This document shows positions 11,370-19,574 of a DNA stretch of 40,110 bases, in pieces. Each line of letters opens with the position of its first letter. Position 1 is the first letter of the stretch. Below the pieces are notes generated by a model. The model worked only from the letters and a program-made list of their open reading frames with translations. It was not told where the DNA came from and did no database searches. The position numbers and the translations under genes are program-made. The stretch spans positions 1-40,110 of the forward strand of contig DS990593.1 in the NCBI GenBank assembly GCA_000155695.1, written 5' to 3'. The DNA comes from Verrucomicrobiia bacterium DG1235. Lineage in GTDB: Bacteria > Verrucomicrobiota > Verrucomicrobiia > Opitutales > Opitutaceae.

Positions 11370-11793
11370 CGAGCTCGAGAAGGGCTCGGGCCGCGAGGCG
11401 GTAGCCATCCGTTCCGAGGCCGGTGATGACGCCGCGGGAAACGACTGCGGTATGGGTGTGGTGGCGAAAGCGCTCGCGAGCGTGGATGTTGCTGATGTGA
11501 ACTTCCACCACGGGTAGGCCAGCTCCGCTAATCGCGTCGCGCAGGGCTACGCTGGTGTGCGAGTAGGCGGCGGGATTGAAGATTACACCGTCGCAGTCGG
11601 ATTCCGCCAGCTCGGAGAACTTGTCGATAAGAGCTCCTTCGTGATTGGACTGAAAGAAGTCGAAGCTCACCTCGGGGAAGTCGGAGCGAAGCTCGTCCGC
11701 GATATCGTCGAGCGTTTTCGATCCGTAGATGTCCGGCTCGCGTTTGCCCAGGCGGTTCAAATTCGGTCCGTTCAGTACTGCGATCTTCTTCAT
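11365..11793 (-). CDS. aroQ: Type II 3-dehydroquinate dehydratase
   Basis: A 142-aa cytoplasmic enzyme of the shikimate pathway converting 3-dehydroquinate to 3-dehydroshikimate; length is normal for the small dodecameric type II class. Signature motifs are present: NGPNLNRLG (8-16), catalytic R18 and Y23 in KREPDIYG, N73 in FNPAAYSHTS, H99 in EVHISNIHARE, and RHHT near the C-terminus. It lies 60 bases downstream of the Nif3-like gene on the same strand and may share its transcript. Confidence 0.95.
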   Translation of the reverse strand: MKKIAVLNGPNLNRLGKREPDIYGSKTLDDIADELRSDFPEVSFDFFQSNHEGALIDKFSELAESDCDGVIFNPAAYSHTSVALRDAISGAGLPVVEVHISNIHARERFRHHTHTAVVSRGVITGLGTDGYRLAARALLELA

Positions 11794-11853
11794 GCTTAAG
11801 CGTTTTGCTAGAGACGGCGGGATTTGTACACGCCGAAATTGCGAATGGGTTTT

Positions 11854-12609
11854 CTAAAGCGGGCAGTCTGTTTTCACGAACTCCCACTTGAGGCCGAACT
11901 TCTTGGCGGCCTCGGCTGCGAGGGCGGAGATGCCGAAGGTTTCGGTGGCGTAGTGGCCGCACGCATACACGTTGAGGCCAGCTTCCTGTGCGTAGTTGTA
12001 GTGGTTCTGCCTGAGCTCTCCTGTGATGAAGGTATCTGCCCCTGTCGATTTGACGTATTCGATGGCGCTGGCTCCGCTACCGGTGAGCACGCAGATGCGT
12101 TCGGGGGTTTTGGAGCCGAATTCCATGGCGGAGAATTTCTGTCCGAAAAGTCCTTTCAGAGCGGCCCGAAGGTCGGCGCGGGTGCTGTTCCAGCTCCCGA
12201 GGTAACCGATGTCGGTGCCCTCGTAGGGGAGGAAGGTGCTGGTGGGCTTGATGCCGAGCTTTTTGGCAAGGATGGCGTTGTTTCCGATTTCGGGATGAGC
12301 GTCGAGCGGAAGGTGGCAGGAGTAGACGGCTAGGTTTCCGTCGACGAGGGCTCGGATTTTCTCGTATTCAGATCCAACTACGCGCTTGGCTCCGCTCCAG
12401 AACATGCCGTGGTGCACGATGAGGAAGTCGATTTTCGCTTCAACCGCTTTCTGGAAGGGAACGAGTCCAGCGTCAACGGCTGCTCCGATTTTTGTGACGA
12501 CGCCGTCGTTGGCGAACTGCAAGCCGTTGAGAGCTCCTGAAAAATCCTTCACCTGGTGGGTGTTGGCGCGTTGGTCGCAGAAGGAGACGATGTCCTGAAG
12601 TAGTGTCAT
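11854..12609 (-). CDS. Nif3-like dinuclear metal centre protein (YbgI family)
   Basis: A 251-aa protein matching the Nif3/YbgI family, which forms hexameric rings with a two-metal site. The expected ligands are visible: H66-H67 in VHHGMFW, H99 and D103 in CHLPLDAH, and H219 with E223 in CGHYATETFG. The family is often annotated as GTP cyclohydrolase I type 2, but that activity is not established and I do not assign it. It is cytoplasmic and probably cotranscribed with aroQ downstream. Confidence 0.9.
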   Translation of the reverse strand: MTLLQDIVSFCDQRANTHQVKDFSGALNGLQFANDGVVTKIGAAVDAGLVPFQKAVEAKIDFLIVHHGMFWSGAKRVVGSEYEKIRALVDGNLAVYSCHLPLDAHPEIGNNAILAKKLGIKPTSTFLPYEGTDIGYLGSWNSTRADLRAALKGLFGQKFSAMEFGSKTPERICVLTGSGASAIEYVKSTGADTFITGELRQNHYNYAQEAGLNVYACGHYATETFGISALAAEAAKKFGLKWEFVKTDCPL

Positions 12610-12767
12610 AGGGAAAGGGTCTATTTGTGTAAAGCTGTCGGAGAAGAGGGGGAATGAAGGAAGCGATAGGCGGGAAGGAGAGCAAGGATGCGCTTGATGG
12701 TTCGCAAACTTTTTGGTCGCTTTGATCGCGTGGTGGAGTGAGTCTCGTGAGGTCAGGAAGACGACTC

Positions 12768-13331
12768 ATGTACGACGAGACCCAAGATGATTCTGCGCCG
12801 CTAACCGGTTCTCTATTGTTGGCCCACCCACATCTCAAGGACCCGAATTTCGCTAGTTCGGTGGTGTTGCTGACGCGGCATGAGGAGTCGGGATCGCTAG
12901 GCGTGGTTTTGAATAAGGGCACCGGCGAGCGTCTGGGGCAGCTCAGTTCGGAATTCGCCGATTGTGGCCTGGGCGAGGTGCCGGTTTATTTGGGAGGTCC
13001 GGTCAACCAGAACCAGATCATTCTCGCCGCTTGGAAGCTAATTCCGGAGAAGGGTCAGTTTCAGCTTTATTTCGGGATGGAGCCGCTTGTCGCCCAATCG
13101 AAGATGGAAACTGATCCGGATCTCGAGTTTCGAGCTTTCAAGGGCTATTCGGGCTGGAGCGAAGGGCAGCTTGTGGGAGAGCTTGAGGACAACGCTTGGG
13201 TGGTGTCCGAGGTGGATGCCGAGTCCATCTCCACGAAGGAGGGCTCGGATCTTTGGCGTCACTTAATAATGGAGGTGAATCCAGAGCTTGGACTTTTGTC
13301 GCTTGTGCCGGAGGATCCCGACAGTAATTGA
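12768..13331 (+). CDS. YqgE/AlgH family protein (DUF179)
   Basis: A 187-aa protein from the ATG at 12768, preferred over the in-frame GTG at 12738 because AGGAAG lies 7 bases upstream. Family hallmarks: GSLLLAHPHLKDPNF (N-terminal), SLGVVLNKGTG, VYLGGPV and the C-terminal GYSGWSEGQLVGEL. Members are conserved in many bacteria and linked by name to alginate or redox regulation, but the biochemical role is not settled. It is a single-gene unit just upstream of the ribosomal protein pair. Confidence 0.9.
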   Translation: MYDETQDDSAPLTGSLLLAHPHLKDPNFASSVVLLTRHEESGSLGVVLNKGTGERLGQLSSEFADCGLGEVPVYLGGPVNQNQIILAAWKLIPEKGQFQLYFGMEPLVAQSKMETDPDLEFRAFKGYSGWSEGQLVGELEDNAWVVSEVDAESISTKEGSDLWRHLIMEVNPELGLLSLVPEDPDSN

Positions 13332-13392
13332 GTAGGGCTGGATCGCTTAAAATAGGCGAATTCTCCGGCTTCGAGTTTTCGCGATTCCTCTA

Positions 13393-13423
13393 TTGACAGG
13401 TGGGGATCGACTCGTTCTCTTTA
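13393..13423 (+). promoter_or_regulatory. Possible sigma70-type promoter of rpmJ-rpmE
   Basis: A perfect -35 hexamer TTGACA (13393-13398) lies 33 bases before the rpmJ ATG. The matching -10 is weak (CTCTTT or TCTTTA, spacing 18-19), so the call depends mainly on the -35 box. No palindromic Zur-box-like sequence was recognised. Confidence 0.35.
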
Positions 13424-13431
13424 CGCCCCTT

Positions 13432-13557
13432 ATGAAAGTAGTGTCATCACTCAAGTCCGCTAAGACACGTCACCCCGACTGCCAAGTTGTACGTCGCAAG
13501 GGAAGATTGTACGTGATCTGCAAGACCAACCCGCGTTTTAAAGCCCGTCAGGGTTAA
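13432..13557 (+). CDS. rpmJ: 50S ribosomal protein L36, zinc-free (YkgO-like) form
   Basis: A 41-residue protein too short for most ORF filters. It contains the L36 core [19 protein letters not shown] and ends [10 protein letters not shown], very close to E. coli YkgO (L36B). Only two cysteines (C17, C30) remain, and the four-ligand zinc ribbon of the C+ form is absent. It is followed after 30 bases by rpmE of the matching zinc-free type. In E. coli the equivalent pair ykgM-ykgO is repressed by Zur and replaces the zinc-binding forms during zinc starvation. Here it may simply be the housekeeping copy. Confidence 0.93.
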   Translation: MKVVSSLKSAKTRHPDCQVVRRKGRLYVICKTNPRFKARQG

Positions 13558-13587
13558 TATTCGCTCTAAACCGCTCAATTTTTCGCC

Positions 13588-13839
13588 GTGAAACAAGGTA
13601 TTCATCCAGACTATAACCCGACTGTCTTCATCGACGTGTCGACCGGTAAGCAGTTCGTCACGAACTCGTCAATCCCTGCCAAGGGCCACCAGAAGGAAAC
13701 CGTGGACGGTGTGGAGTGCATCAAGGTTTTCCGCGATATCACCATGGACTCGCACCCTGTCTACACAGGCGAGAAGCGTTTCGTGGACACAGCGGGCCGC
13801 GTGGAAAAGTTCCAGAACAAGTTCCGCCGACGTCGCTAG
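13588..13839 (+). CDS. rpmE: 50S ribosomal protein L31, type B
   Basis: An 83-aa protein with a GTG start. The MKQGIHPDYN start, VTIDV-equivalent FRDITMDSHPVYTG and C-terminal GRVEKFQNKF identify L31. The CxxC zinc motif of type A L31 is missing, making it the zinc-independent type B (YkgM-like, often called rpmE2). It forms an operon with rpmJ and is followed by a Rho-independent terminator. Confidence 0.93.
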   Translation: MKQGIHPDYNPTVFIDVSTGKQFVTNSSIPAKGHQKETVDGVECIKVFRDITMDSHPVYTGEKRFVDTAGRVEKFQNKFRRRR

Positions 13840-13863
13840 TTGCTTGCCAGCAAATGATTTTCC

Positions 13864-13897
13864 AAACCCTCGAGCATTTTGCTTCGGGGGTTTTTTG
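13864..13897 (+). terminator. Rho-independent terminator of rpmJ-rpmE
   Basis: An imperfect stem AAACCCTCGAG (13864-13874) with TTCGGGGGTTT (13883-13893), including G-U pairs, runs directly into six Ts (13891-13896). Confidence 0.8.
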
Positions 13898-13943
13898 TTG
13901 AATAGAACTCGGCTCGCCCTGATTTCTTAGCCCGATTTTTCAC

Positions 13944-14585
13944 ATGCCAAAAAAACTCATTTTCATAGATTGCGATAGTACGCTTAGCTCGATCGAGGGG
14001 ATCGACGAACTTGCCCGTCTTCGTGGCGAGGACACCTTTCGCGAGTGCGAAAACATGACGAATCGGGCAATGGACGGAGAGATCGCCATCGAAGACGTCT
14101 ATGGTGCGCGTCTCGACTTGATCAAGCCGACCGCAAAGGAGTGCGAGCAAATCGGGCAGCTGTATATAGAGACTATCGAGCCGACTGCGCTGGATTGTCT
14201 TGCGGAGCTTCGAGCAAAGGGCTGGGAGCCGATCATCGTGAGCGGCGGGCTGACGCAGGCAATTGCCCCGTTTGCCCGTCATCTTGGCGTTGATCGCGTA
14301 CGCGCGGTGGATTTGATTTTCGGGTCAGACGGCTCTTATGCCGGTTTCGATGGAGATTGTCCGACTTCCCGCATGGGCGGAAAGATGAAGGTCATCGAGG
14401 CGGACCGTAACGAGCTAGATGGTGAGAAGGTGGTAATGGTAGGCGATGGGTCGAGCGACCTGGAGACTCAAGCCTTTGTGGACCTCTTTATCGGCTATGG
14501 TGGTTACATCGAACGAGCCAAGGTGAAGGCCGAGGCCAAGCGCTTTGTCTACAAGCTGAGCGAAATTCCGGCTCTACTTTCCTGA
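13944..14585 (+). CDS. HAD-superfamily phosphatase, SerB-like
   Basis: A 213-aa protein resembling phosphoserine phosphatase, the last step of serine synthesis. HAD motif I is DCDST (D9 nucleophile, D11 acid-base), motif II is VSGG, the motif III lysine is in GGKMKVIE and motif IV is VGDGSSDLE. A helical cap lies between motifs I and II. There is no N-terminal ACT domain, so it matches the short SerB form, but related HAD phosphatases for other phosphomonoesters have the same motifs. It is separated from menA by only 12 bases, implying cotranscription. Confidence 0.82.
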   Translation: MPKKLIFIDCDSTLSSIEGIDELARLRGEDTFRECENMTNRAMDGEIAIEDVYGARLDLIKPTAKECEQIGQLYIETIEPTALDCLAELRAKGWEPIIVSGGLTQAIAPFARHLGVDRVRAVDLIFGSDGSYAGFDGDCPTSRMGGKMKVIEADRNELDGEKVVMVGDGSSDLETQAFVDLFIGYGGYIERAKVKAEAKRFVYKLSEIPALLS

Positions 14586-14597
14586 GGGGGTTTAGAC

Positions 14598-15473
14598 ATG
14601 ATCGGTGACTGGATAGAGGCTGCCCGTCCGAAGACTTTGCCCGCAGCGGTCGTGCCCATCATGGTTGGCGCAGCGGAGGCGAAGCGCATGGGGATCTTCG
14701 ATTGGTGGCCGGTTGCGATTTGTCTCGTCTTTGCATTGCTGGTGCAGATTGGCACCAACATGGCCAACGATTACTTCGACCATATCCGTGGAGCGGATAC
14801 GAGTGATCGAGTAGGTCCGGAACGTCTCGTCGCCAGTGGGCGGATCGAGCCAAAGCGAATGCTCTGGGTATCGCTTGCTGTTTTTCTTCTAGCGTTTTTG
14901 GTGGGGCTGAATCTCGTTAGCTATCGCGGTTGGGAGCTGCTGGTGGTAGGAGTGGTGTCAATTATTTTTGGATACGGTTATACGGGAGGTCCGTTCCCGC
15001 TCGCGTATCGAGGTCTTGGGGACGTGTTTGTCATCTTCTTCTTTGGCTTGGTGGCGACGATGGGGACGGTGTACGTGATCACCGGAAGTCTGACGCTTAG
15101 CTCCGCTTTTCTCGGGGCCGCTCTCGGCCTGTTGGCCAATAACATTCTTGTAGTTAACAACTATAGAGACAGGGAAACGGATCGAGTGGCCAAGAAGATG
15201 ACGCTTATCGCTCGCTGGGGGCTTAGCTTCGGATTAGCTCAGTATCGGGTGCAGTTAATGCTCTCGTTTCTGGCAATTGCTGTTTACGTAAGCAGAACCG
15301 GCGAATTGGCGCATGCGGCGCCATTTCTTGCCTTGCCGCTCGGTTATCGTCTCGCTTCTTCGTTGGAGAAGACTCAGGGGAAGGAACTTAATGCTTTACT
15401 CGCTAAGACTGCTGGCTTGTTGCTTCTCGTGGGGGTGCTTTGCTCGGGCTCGATTTTCTTCACTTCCATTTGA
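14598..15473 (+). CDS. menA: UbiA-family prenyltransferase, probable 1,4-dihydroxy-2-naphthoate polyprenyltransferase
   Basis: A 291-aa integral membrane enzyme with about eight hydrophobic segments. The two aspartate-rich motifs are NDYFD (57-61) and, around 186-195, NNYRDRETD. The sequence WIEAARPKTLPAAVVPIMVG at the N-terminus and the TGGPFPLAYRGLGD segment are characteristic of MenA rather than UbiA or heme O synthase. MenA attaches the polyprenyl tail in menaquinone synthesis. No other men genes are nearby. It follows the SerB-like gene by 12 bases. Confidence 0.9.
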   Translation: MIGDWIEAARPKTLPAAVVPIMVGAAEAKRMGIFDWWPVAICLVFALLVQIGTNMANDYFDHIRGADTSDRVGPERLVASGRIEPKRMLWVSLAVFLLAFLVGLNLVSYRGWELLVVGVVSIIFGYGYTGGPFPLAYRGLGDVFVIFFFGLVATMGTVYVITGSLTLSSAFLGAALGLLANNILVVNNYRDRETDRVAKKMTLIARWGLSFGLAQYRVQLMLSFLAIAVYVSRTGELAHAAPFLALPLGYRLASSLEKTQGKELNALLAKTAGLLLLVGVLCSGSIFFTSI

Positions 15474-15481
15474 ATGAGGAT

Positions 15482-15499
15482 GCCTCGGCTTGCCGAGGC
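15482..15499 (+). other. GC-rich hairpin after menA
   Basis: GCCTCGGC and GCCGAGGC form an 8-bp perfect inverted repeat with a TT between them (7-bp stem with CTTG loop). It lies 8 bases after menA and lacks a T-tract; it could be a Rho-assisted or degenerate terminator. Confidence 0.45.
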
Positions 15500-15526
15500 T
15501 AGGTTGCCCTTTAAGGCTCTCCGGCA

Positions 15527-16542
15527 ATGAAACCCCGAGTCTTGCCCCTTCTTGCTGCATTGTTCTGCAGTTTTCTCAATGCCGCTCCTGAGATGCCTGA
15601 CGAAATCGTGGTCGGCGCGATCTACAATGTCTTTTACGAGCAATTCGATACGGATGAAGAGTTTTTCGCCCGCATCGACCGCGGCTTTGGCTTGATGAAA
15701 GAGAACGGTATCAACGCGGTCATGATTTTTCCTATGAGCCGTGGAATCGCGATACGGGAGAGCTGCTTTGGACTCGGACTGACTACATGGTTAGCAAGCT
15801 TGAGGAACTGGAGCTCGGACTGGTGCCGCTCATGTTCAAGGAAGAGCAGGGGAGGCATTACATTCCGATTTGGAAATTTCAGGAGATCGAGGGACTTTGG
15901 TGGCCGATGCGAGGTCAGCGGTCATCGATGAATTAGATTTTGGATACGAAATAAATCCAGGAGCGGGATTGGACGAAGTGTTTGGCGTCCGACGTGATGA
16001 TTGGATTGGCGAACGCCGAGGAAGTTATGCTGTGAGGCTGGAGGGGGATAGTTGGGCTGATATGGACGGGAAGGTTTTCAATGGGAAATTCTTCCGTGAA
16101 TCTTGGGAGCTTCAAGGCGGAGTGGAAGTACTCGCTCGCTTTTCAGATACGCAAGAGCCTGCTTTTTCTCGGAATCAGTATGGGAAGGGAAGCGCTGTGC
16201 TTGCGGCGGTGCCACTTGGCGGCTCCTACTTTCATGATGAAAGCAATTTGGCGAACGAGGTGATTGTCAGGCTGGCGAAACAGGCAGGGGTAATCTCTCC
16301 GGTTGCATGGAAAGGCAACGGGGGAGCGGACGCCGTTCGCGACGGTTCATAAGAATGGCGACTCGACCATTGTGTATTTGATCAACTACTACGATTCCGA
16401 GCTCGTGGGCGAACTCGGCCTGCCTGGAGTGGAGTCGTCTGAAGCTTTTCGGAGAGCTGGCTTTGGCGACGCGCTAGCACGAGGCGATAGATATCGAGTG
16501 AGAATCCCGGCGAAGCGAACACTTGTTCTGATTTTGGAATAA
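15527..16542 (+). pseudogene. Decayed GH42-like beta-galactosidase (frameshifts and large internal deletion)
   Basis: The start is intact, with a signal peptide (MKPRVLPLLAALFCSFLNA) and a TIM-barrel N-terminus (LMKENGINAVMIFP). Near 15733 the frame shifts; the continuing homologous frame reads YEPWNRDTGELLWTRTDY and then HYIPIWKF. At about 15885-15895 this jumps directly into GGTLVADARSAV...LDEVFGV, typical of the glutaminase-like/trimerisation domain of GH42 enzymes, so most of the catalytic barrel is missing. Near 16320 a further frameshift separates ISPVAWKG from TPFATVHKNGDSTIVYLINYY and the terminal domain, which ends at a TAA at 16542. A complete family member would be roughly 600-750 residues. 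The GH42 assignment is by recollected domain pattern, not alignment. Three independent lesions make function very unlikely. Confidence 0.75.
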
Positions 16543-16549
16543 GCCGTAG

Positions 16550-18181
16550 CTACTTCTTTAATCCTTTGCGTTCTTCATAGATTTCGCCGGGGATGACGCC
16601 GTTGGCGTTGTTGCCAAAGCTACGCCTGATGTAGCTGAGGATGGCGGCGAGGTCTTGGTCGGCGAGGTTAGCGAAGCCGGGCATTTCTTGGTCATATTTT
16701 TCGCCGTTGACGATGATGGGTCCTGAAAGTCCAGTCAGCACGGTTTGGATGAGTCGTGATTTGTCTCCTGCGACCCAGTCTGTGTTTGTAAGTGGCGGGA
16801 AAAGGTCTGGAGAGCCGGTGCCGAGCGGATTGTGGCAGGCGGCGCAGTGGGTCATGTAAAGTGATTGGCCTTGTTCCATCTCTTCGTCACTTACGGGGAA
16901 GCTCCAGTTTTCGGATAAGAGAGGCAGGGGCTCTGGGTCTTCCTTGATCGCGATCGGGTGCTCAAGGTTTGCGAGCGTATCGAGTAGTCTCGTATCCGCG
17001 AGATGGAGACGAATGATTCGATCTGGATCTTCGGGCAATCCATCGTACATCCAAGGCTGGTAGCGAGGATGCCAGTCACGGTTGCTTGTAGTGAAGAAAA
17101 TGTCGCCGTTTGCGGCTACGGTGATATCGCGGATCCGGCCGAAGCGTTTCTGAAAGTAGATGCGTTCGCTCTCGATTTTTTCGCCTGATTCGTCGAGCTT
17201 TAGAGATCGAAGGACCTGTCCCTTCAGGGCAACGAGAAGGAGGCTGTTGTGCCATTCCGGGGCGGACGGGTTCTCGTAGTATGCCAAACCTGAGGCTCCG
17301 AGGGTGGGAGTCCAAGCGGTGAGAGGTTCGACTGTTTCTTGGTTTTTGCTGTTTTCGATTTCGCGTTCCTGGTCGATGAATCCTTCTATGATTGGCCAGC
17401 CGTAGTTACTGTTTGCTTGTATGAGATTTACTTCGTCATCGTTGTTCGGGCCGTGCTCGGAGGCATAGAGCTTTCCGTTGGAGGCGAGGACCAGTCCTTG
17501 CGCATTTCGGTGGCCGAGGCTCCAGACGTAGCTGCCCGGAGTAGGATTGTCTTTGGGCACGCTGCCGTCGAGGTTCATGCGGAGCACTTTTCCGGTAAGC
17601 TTGTCTGGGTCGAGGCTGCCCATGGTGTCTCCCGTGTCGCCAGTCGTTAGGTACAGCTTTTCGTCTTGGGTGATGACGATGCGAGATCCGTTGTGATAGG
17701 CCTTTCCCGGTATTTCGTCAAAAATGGTGACAGGATGGCCGAGGCGTTGGCCATCGAATTTGTAGCGGACGAGACGTGTTTTTATGATTTCTGAGAGGTC
17801 TTCTGCGAGTAGTCGGTAGGAGTAGTGTAGAAAAACATATGGCTTGTCCTTGAAGTTTGGGTGCAGGGCCATGCCAAAGAGGCCGAGGGATTTTTTGTTG
17901 TAGAGATCGGGTATGGATTCGAGCGTGACGATGACTTCTCCCGTATCTGGATCGAGTCGGCTTACGGATCCGGCGTGCTGAGTAAACCAAATGGAACCGT
18001 CGGCTGCCGCTTCAACATCCCAGGGAACGTCGAGGCCAGATACTTCCTCCGTAACTACGAAGGTGCTTCTGCCGAGTTCAAGGTGGCCGAGGTAGCGCTG
18101 GGGGTCGAAGGCTCTCTCTGCGAAAGCGCTTGCGGCCAGTGTTAGAAGGAGAGACGGGAAAAGGTATTTCTGGAAAGGCAT
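16550..18181 (-). CDS. PQQ-dependent sugar dehydrogenase fused to cytochrome c
   Basis: A 543-aa exported protein: signal peptide (1-21), six-bladed glucose/sorbosone dehydrogenase propeller (about 45-395) and a C-terminal class I cytochrome c domain (about 430-535). Propeller signatures include LDVPWDVEAAADG, LFGMALHPNF, AYHNGSRIV (H163 likely base), SLGHRNAQGL and SEHGPNNDDE. The heme site is C446-x-x-C449-H450 with M500 in EMPGF as a likely axial ligand. It would oxidise an aldose or other polyol outside the cytoplasm and pass electrons through its own heme. It is 18 bases downstream of the Tat isomerase-like gene and probably in an operon with it. Confidence 0.9.
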   Translation of the reverse strand: MPFQKYLFPSLLLTLAASAFAERAFDPQRYLGHLELGRSTFVVTEEVSGLDVPWDVEAAADGSIWFTQHAGSVSRLDPDTGEVIVTLESIPDLYNKKSLGLFGMALHPNFKDKPYVFLHYSYRLLAEDLSEIIKTRLVRYKFDGQRLGHPVTIFDEIPGKAYHNGSRIVITQDEKLYLTTGDTGDTMGSLDPDKLTGKVLRMNLDGSVPKDNPTPGSYVWSLGHRNAQGLVLASNGKLYASEHGPNNDDEVNLIQANSNYGWPIIEGFIDQEREIENSKNQETVEPLTAWTPTLGASGLAYYENPSAPEWHNSLLLVALKGQVLRSLKLDESGEKIESERIYFQKRFGRIRDITVAANGDIFFTTSNRDWHPRYQPWMYDGLPEDPDRIIRLHLADTRLLDTLANLEHPIAIKEDPEPLPLLSENWSFPVSDEEMEQGQSLYMTHCAACHNPLGTGSPDLFPPLTNTDWVAGDKSRLIQTVLTGLSGPIIVNGEKYDQEMPGFANLADQDLAAILSYIRRSFGNNANGVIPGEIYEERKGLKK

Positions 18182-18199
18182 GTAGTTGGAAAATGGATT

Positions 18200-19144
18200 T
18201 TAGGCTTCGATCCAAAGCTTTCGGAAGGCAGCGATGTCTTTTCTCATGGCTTCGTAGACGAAGTCGCGACTGGTGGTCAGTTCGGTTTTGCCCCATTGAG
18301 CTCCGCCGATGTCGTATTCGAGATGCAGTGAAATGGGAACGTCGATTTGCGCTTCTTTGAGCATTCGAAAGTAACGAGGAAAATCGACCATGCCTTCGCC
18401 TACGGGTGTATTCACAATCTCGGCGCGTCCGTCTTTTTTTGCCCATTTGAAGTCTTTGATGACGATGGTTTTGATGCGGGACTGGACGAGGCGGAAGCCG
18501 TTTGGCCAGGAGAGACCGCCCTCTACGGTTGCGTGGCGGATGTCGTATTGCACTCCGAAATGTTCTGGGTCGGCGCCTTGCAGCATTTGCCAGACTTCCC
18601 AAAGGGAAGCTCCGACAAGGGTGCCCGCGTGGTTTTGATAGCAGCCGATGAGGTTCAGCTCGCGATTGAGCGCGCTGAGAGATTGGATACGGCTTTGGCA
18701 GTTACCTACGGTTTCCGGCATGGAAATTCCTTCTGGGTAGGGAAACCAGTTCATGCGGTAGCGCTTGATGCCGTGCTTTGCGGCTTGGCTGAGGACTTGG
18801 CGGTCGACCGGATCTTTGGCGTCGTCGACTGCGGTGGTCATCATGGGGGCATCAAGTCCAGCGGCGTTGATTGCCTCCGTCGCTCTGGGTAGGTCTTGGA
18901 CTACGTTTTCCGGCAGCACGTGTCCGCCGGGACGAACAGTTAGGTCGATGCCGTCGAAGCCGATCGCCTTGGCCATCTTCGCCATGTCAGGATAGTCGAG
19001 GAACTGCAGGTGCTTGGAGAAGATGTTGAGCTTAGGGATTGATTTGGCAGGCGGCGTTGCAGCAGTTGTAAAGCGTGGGAGCGTTGTGGCTGCGGCTGCG
19101 AGGGCGCTCGCTTTGAGGAATTCGCGTCGACTTTGGGGGTTCAT
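18200..19144 (-). CDS. Tat-exported sugar phosphate isomerase/epimerase-like TIM barrel protein
   Basis: A 314-aa protein with a textbook twin-arginine signal (SRREFLKASALAAAATTLP, residues 5-23), followed by an AP-endonuclease-2-like TIM barrel: FLDYPDMAKMAKAIGFDGIDLTVRPGGHV, GCYQNHAG, FGVQYDIRHATVEGG, KDFKWAK and LHLEYDIGG. The acidic and histidine residues in these strands resemble the metal site of xylose-isomerase-like epimerases. Folded export by Tat fits a metalloenzyme. The substrate is unknown; such proteins are abundant in Planctomycetes and Verrucomicrobia. It heads a likely operon with the PQQ dehydrogenase. Confidence 0.85.
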   Translation of the reverse strand: MNPQSRREFLKASALAAAATTLPRFTTAATPPAKSIPKLNIFSKHLQFLDYPDMAKMAKAIGFDGIDLTVRPGGHVLPENVVQDLPRATEAINAAGLDAPMMTTAVDDAKDPVDRQVLSQAAKHGIKRYRMNWFPYPEGISMPETVGNCQSRIQSLSALNRELNLIGCYQNHAGTLVGASLWEVWQMLQGADPEHFGVQYDIRHATVEGGLSWPNGFRLVQSRIKTIVIKDFKWAKKDGRAEIVNTPVGEGMVDFPRYFRMLKEAQIDVPISLHLEYDIGGAQWGKTELTTSRDFVYEAMRKDIAAFRKLWIEA

Positions 19145-19254
19145 GGTGATTCGAAGGTATTAGCGGGTGATCGTTAGGGTAAAGACTCATATTGCTCATT
19201 AGCATGCGGACGATCTGGATTGATGCTGGAAGCTGCGCCATAGCATATCCTGCA

Positions 19255-19555
19255 ATGACTTACGTACCTTCCGATTCGCGCTACGATTAACCGTTGCGGA
19301 CGTAGCGGTCTCAAGCTGCCGGCGCTCTCGCTCGGGCTTTGGCATAACTTCGGTGGCGACTCTCCGCCGGAGAATGCCCGCGAGATGTGTCGCCGGGCGT
19401 TTGATTTGGGAGTCACGCATTTCGATCTGGCGAACAACTATGGTCCGCCTGCCGGTTCTGCGGAGAGTAATTTCGGCGATACGGAGCTAGCTGACATCGA
19501 TCGCTACGCGGATGACGGCGGACTAGATCTCTGGGCCGCCTCCAGCGCGGAGTAG
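19255..19555 (+). pseudogene. Remnant of YghZ-like aldo/keto reductase (internal deletion and frameshift)
   Basis: An ATG at 19255 begins MTYVPSDSRYD, equivalent to the start of E. coli YghZ (L-glyceraldehyde-3-phosphate reductase). A one-base frameshift near 19290 leads to RCGRSGLKLPALSLGLWHNF and THFDLANNYGPPAGSAESNFG, a near-exact N-terminal match. Immediately after this (about 19475) comes ELADIDRYADDGGLDLWAASSAE and a stop, which is the C-terminus of the same family. About 230 residues of the barrel are missing. The family comparison is from memory; the joined N- and C-terminal ends are read directly from the sequence. Confidence 0.8.
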
Positions 19556-19574
19556 GCGGTCGAGCCGGGAAATT

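Noticed and set aside
12738-12767. GTG start for the YqgE-like gene
   Set aside because: The ATG at 12768 has AGGAAG 7 bases upstream and matches the family N-terminus better.
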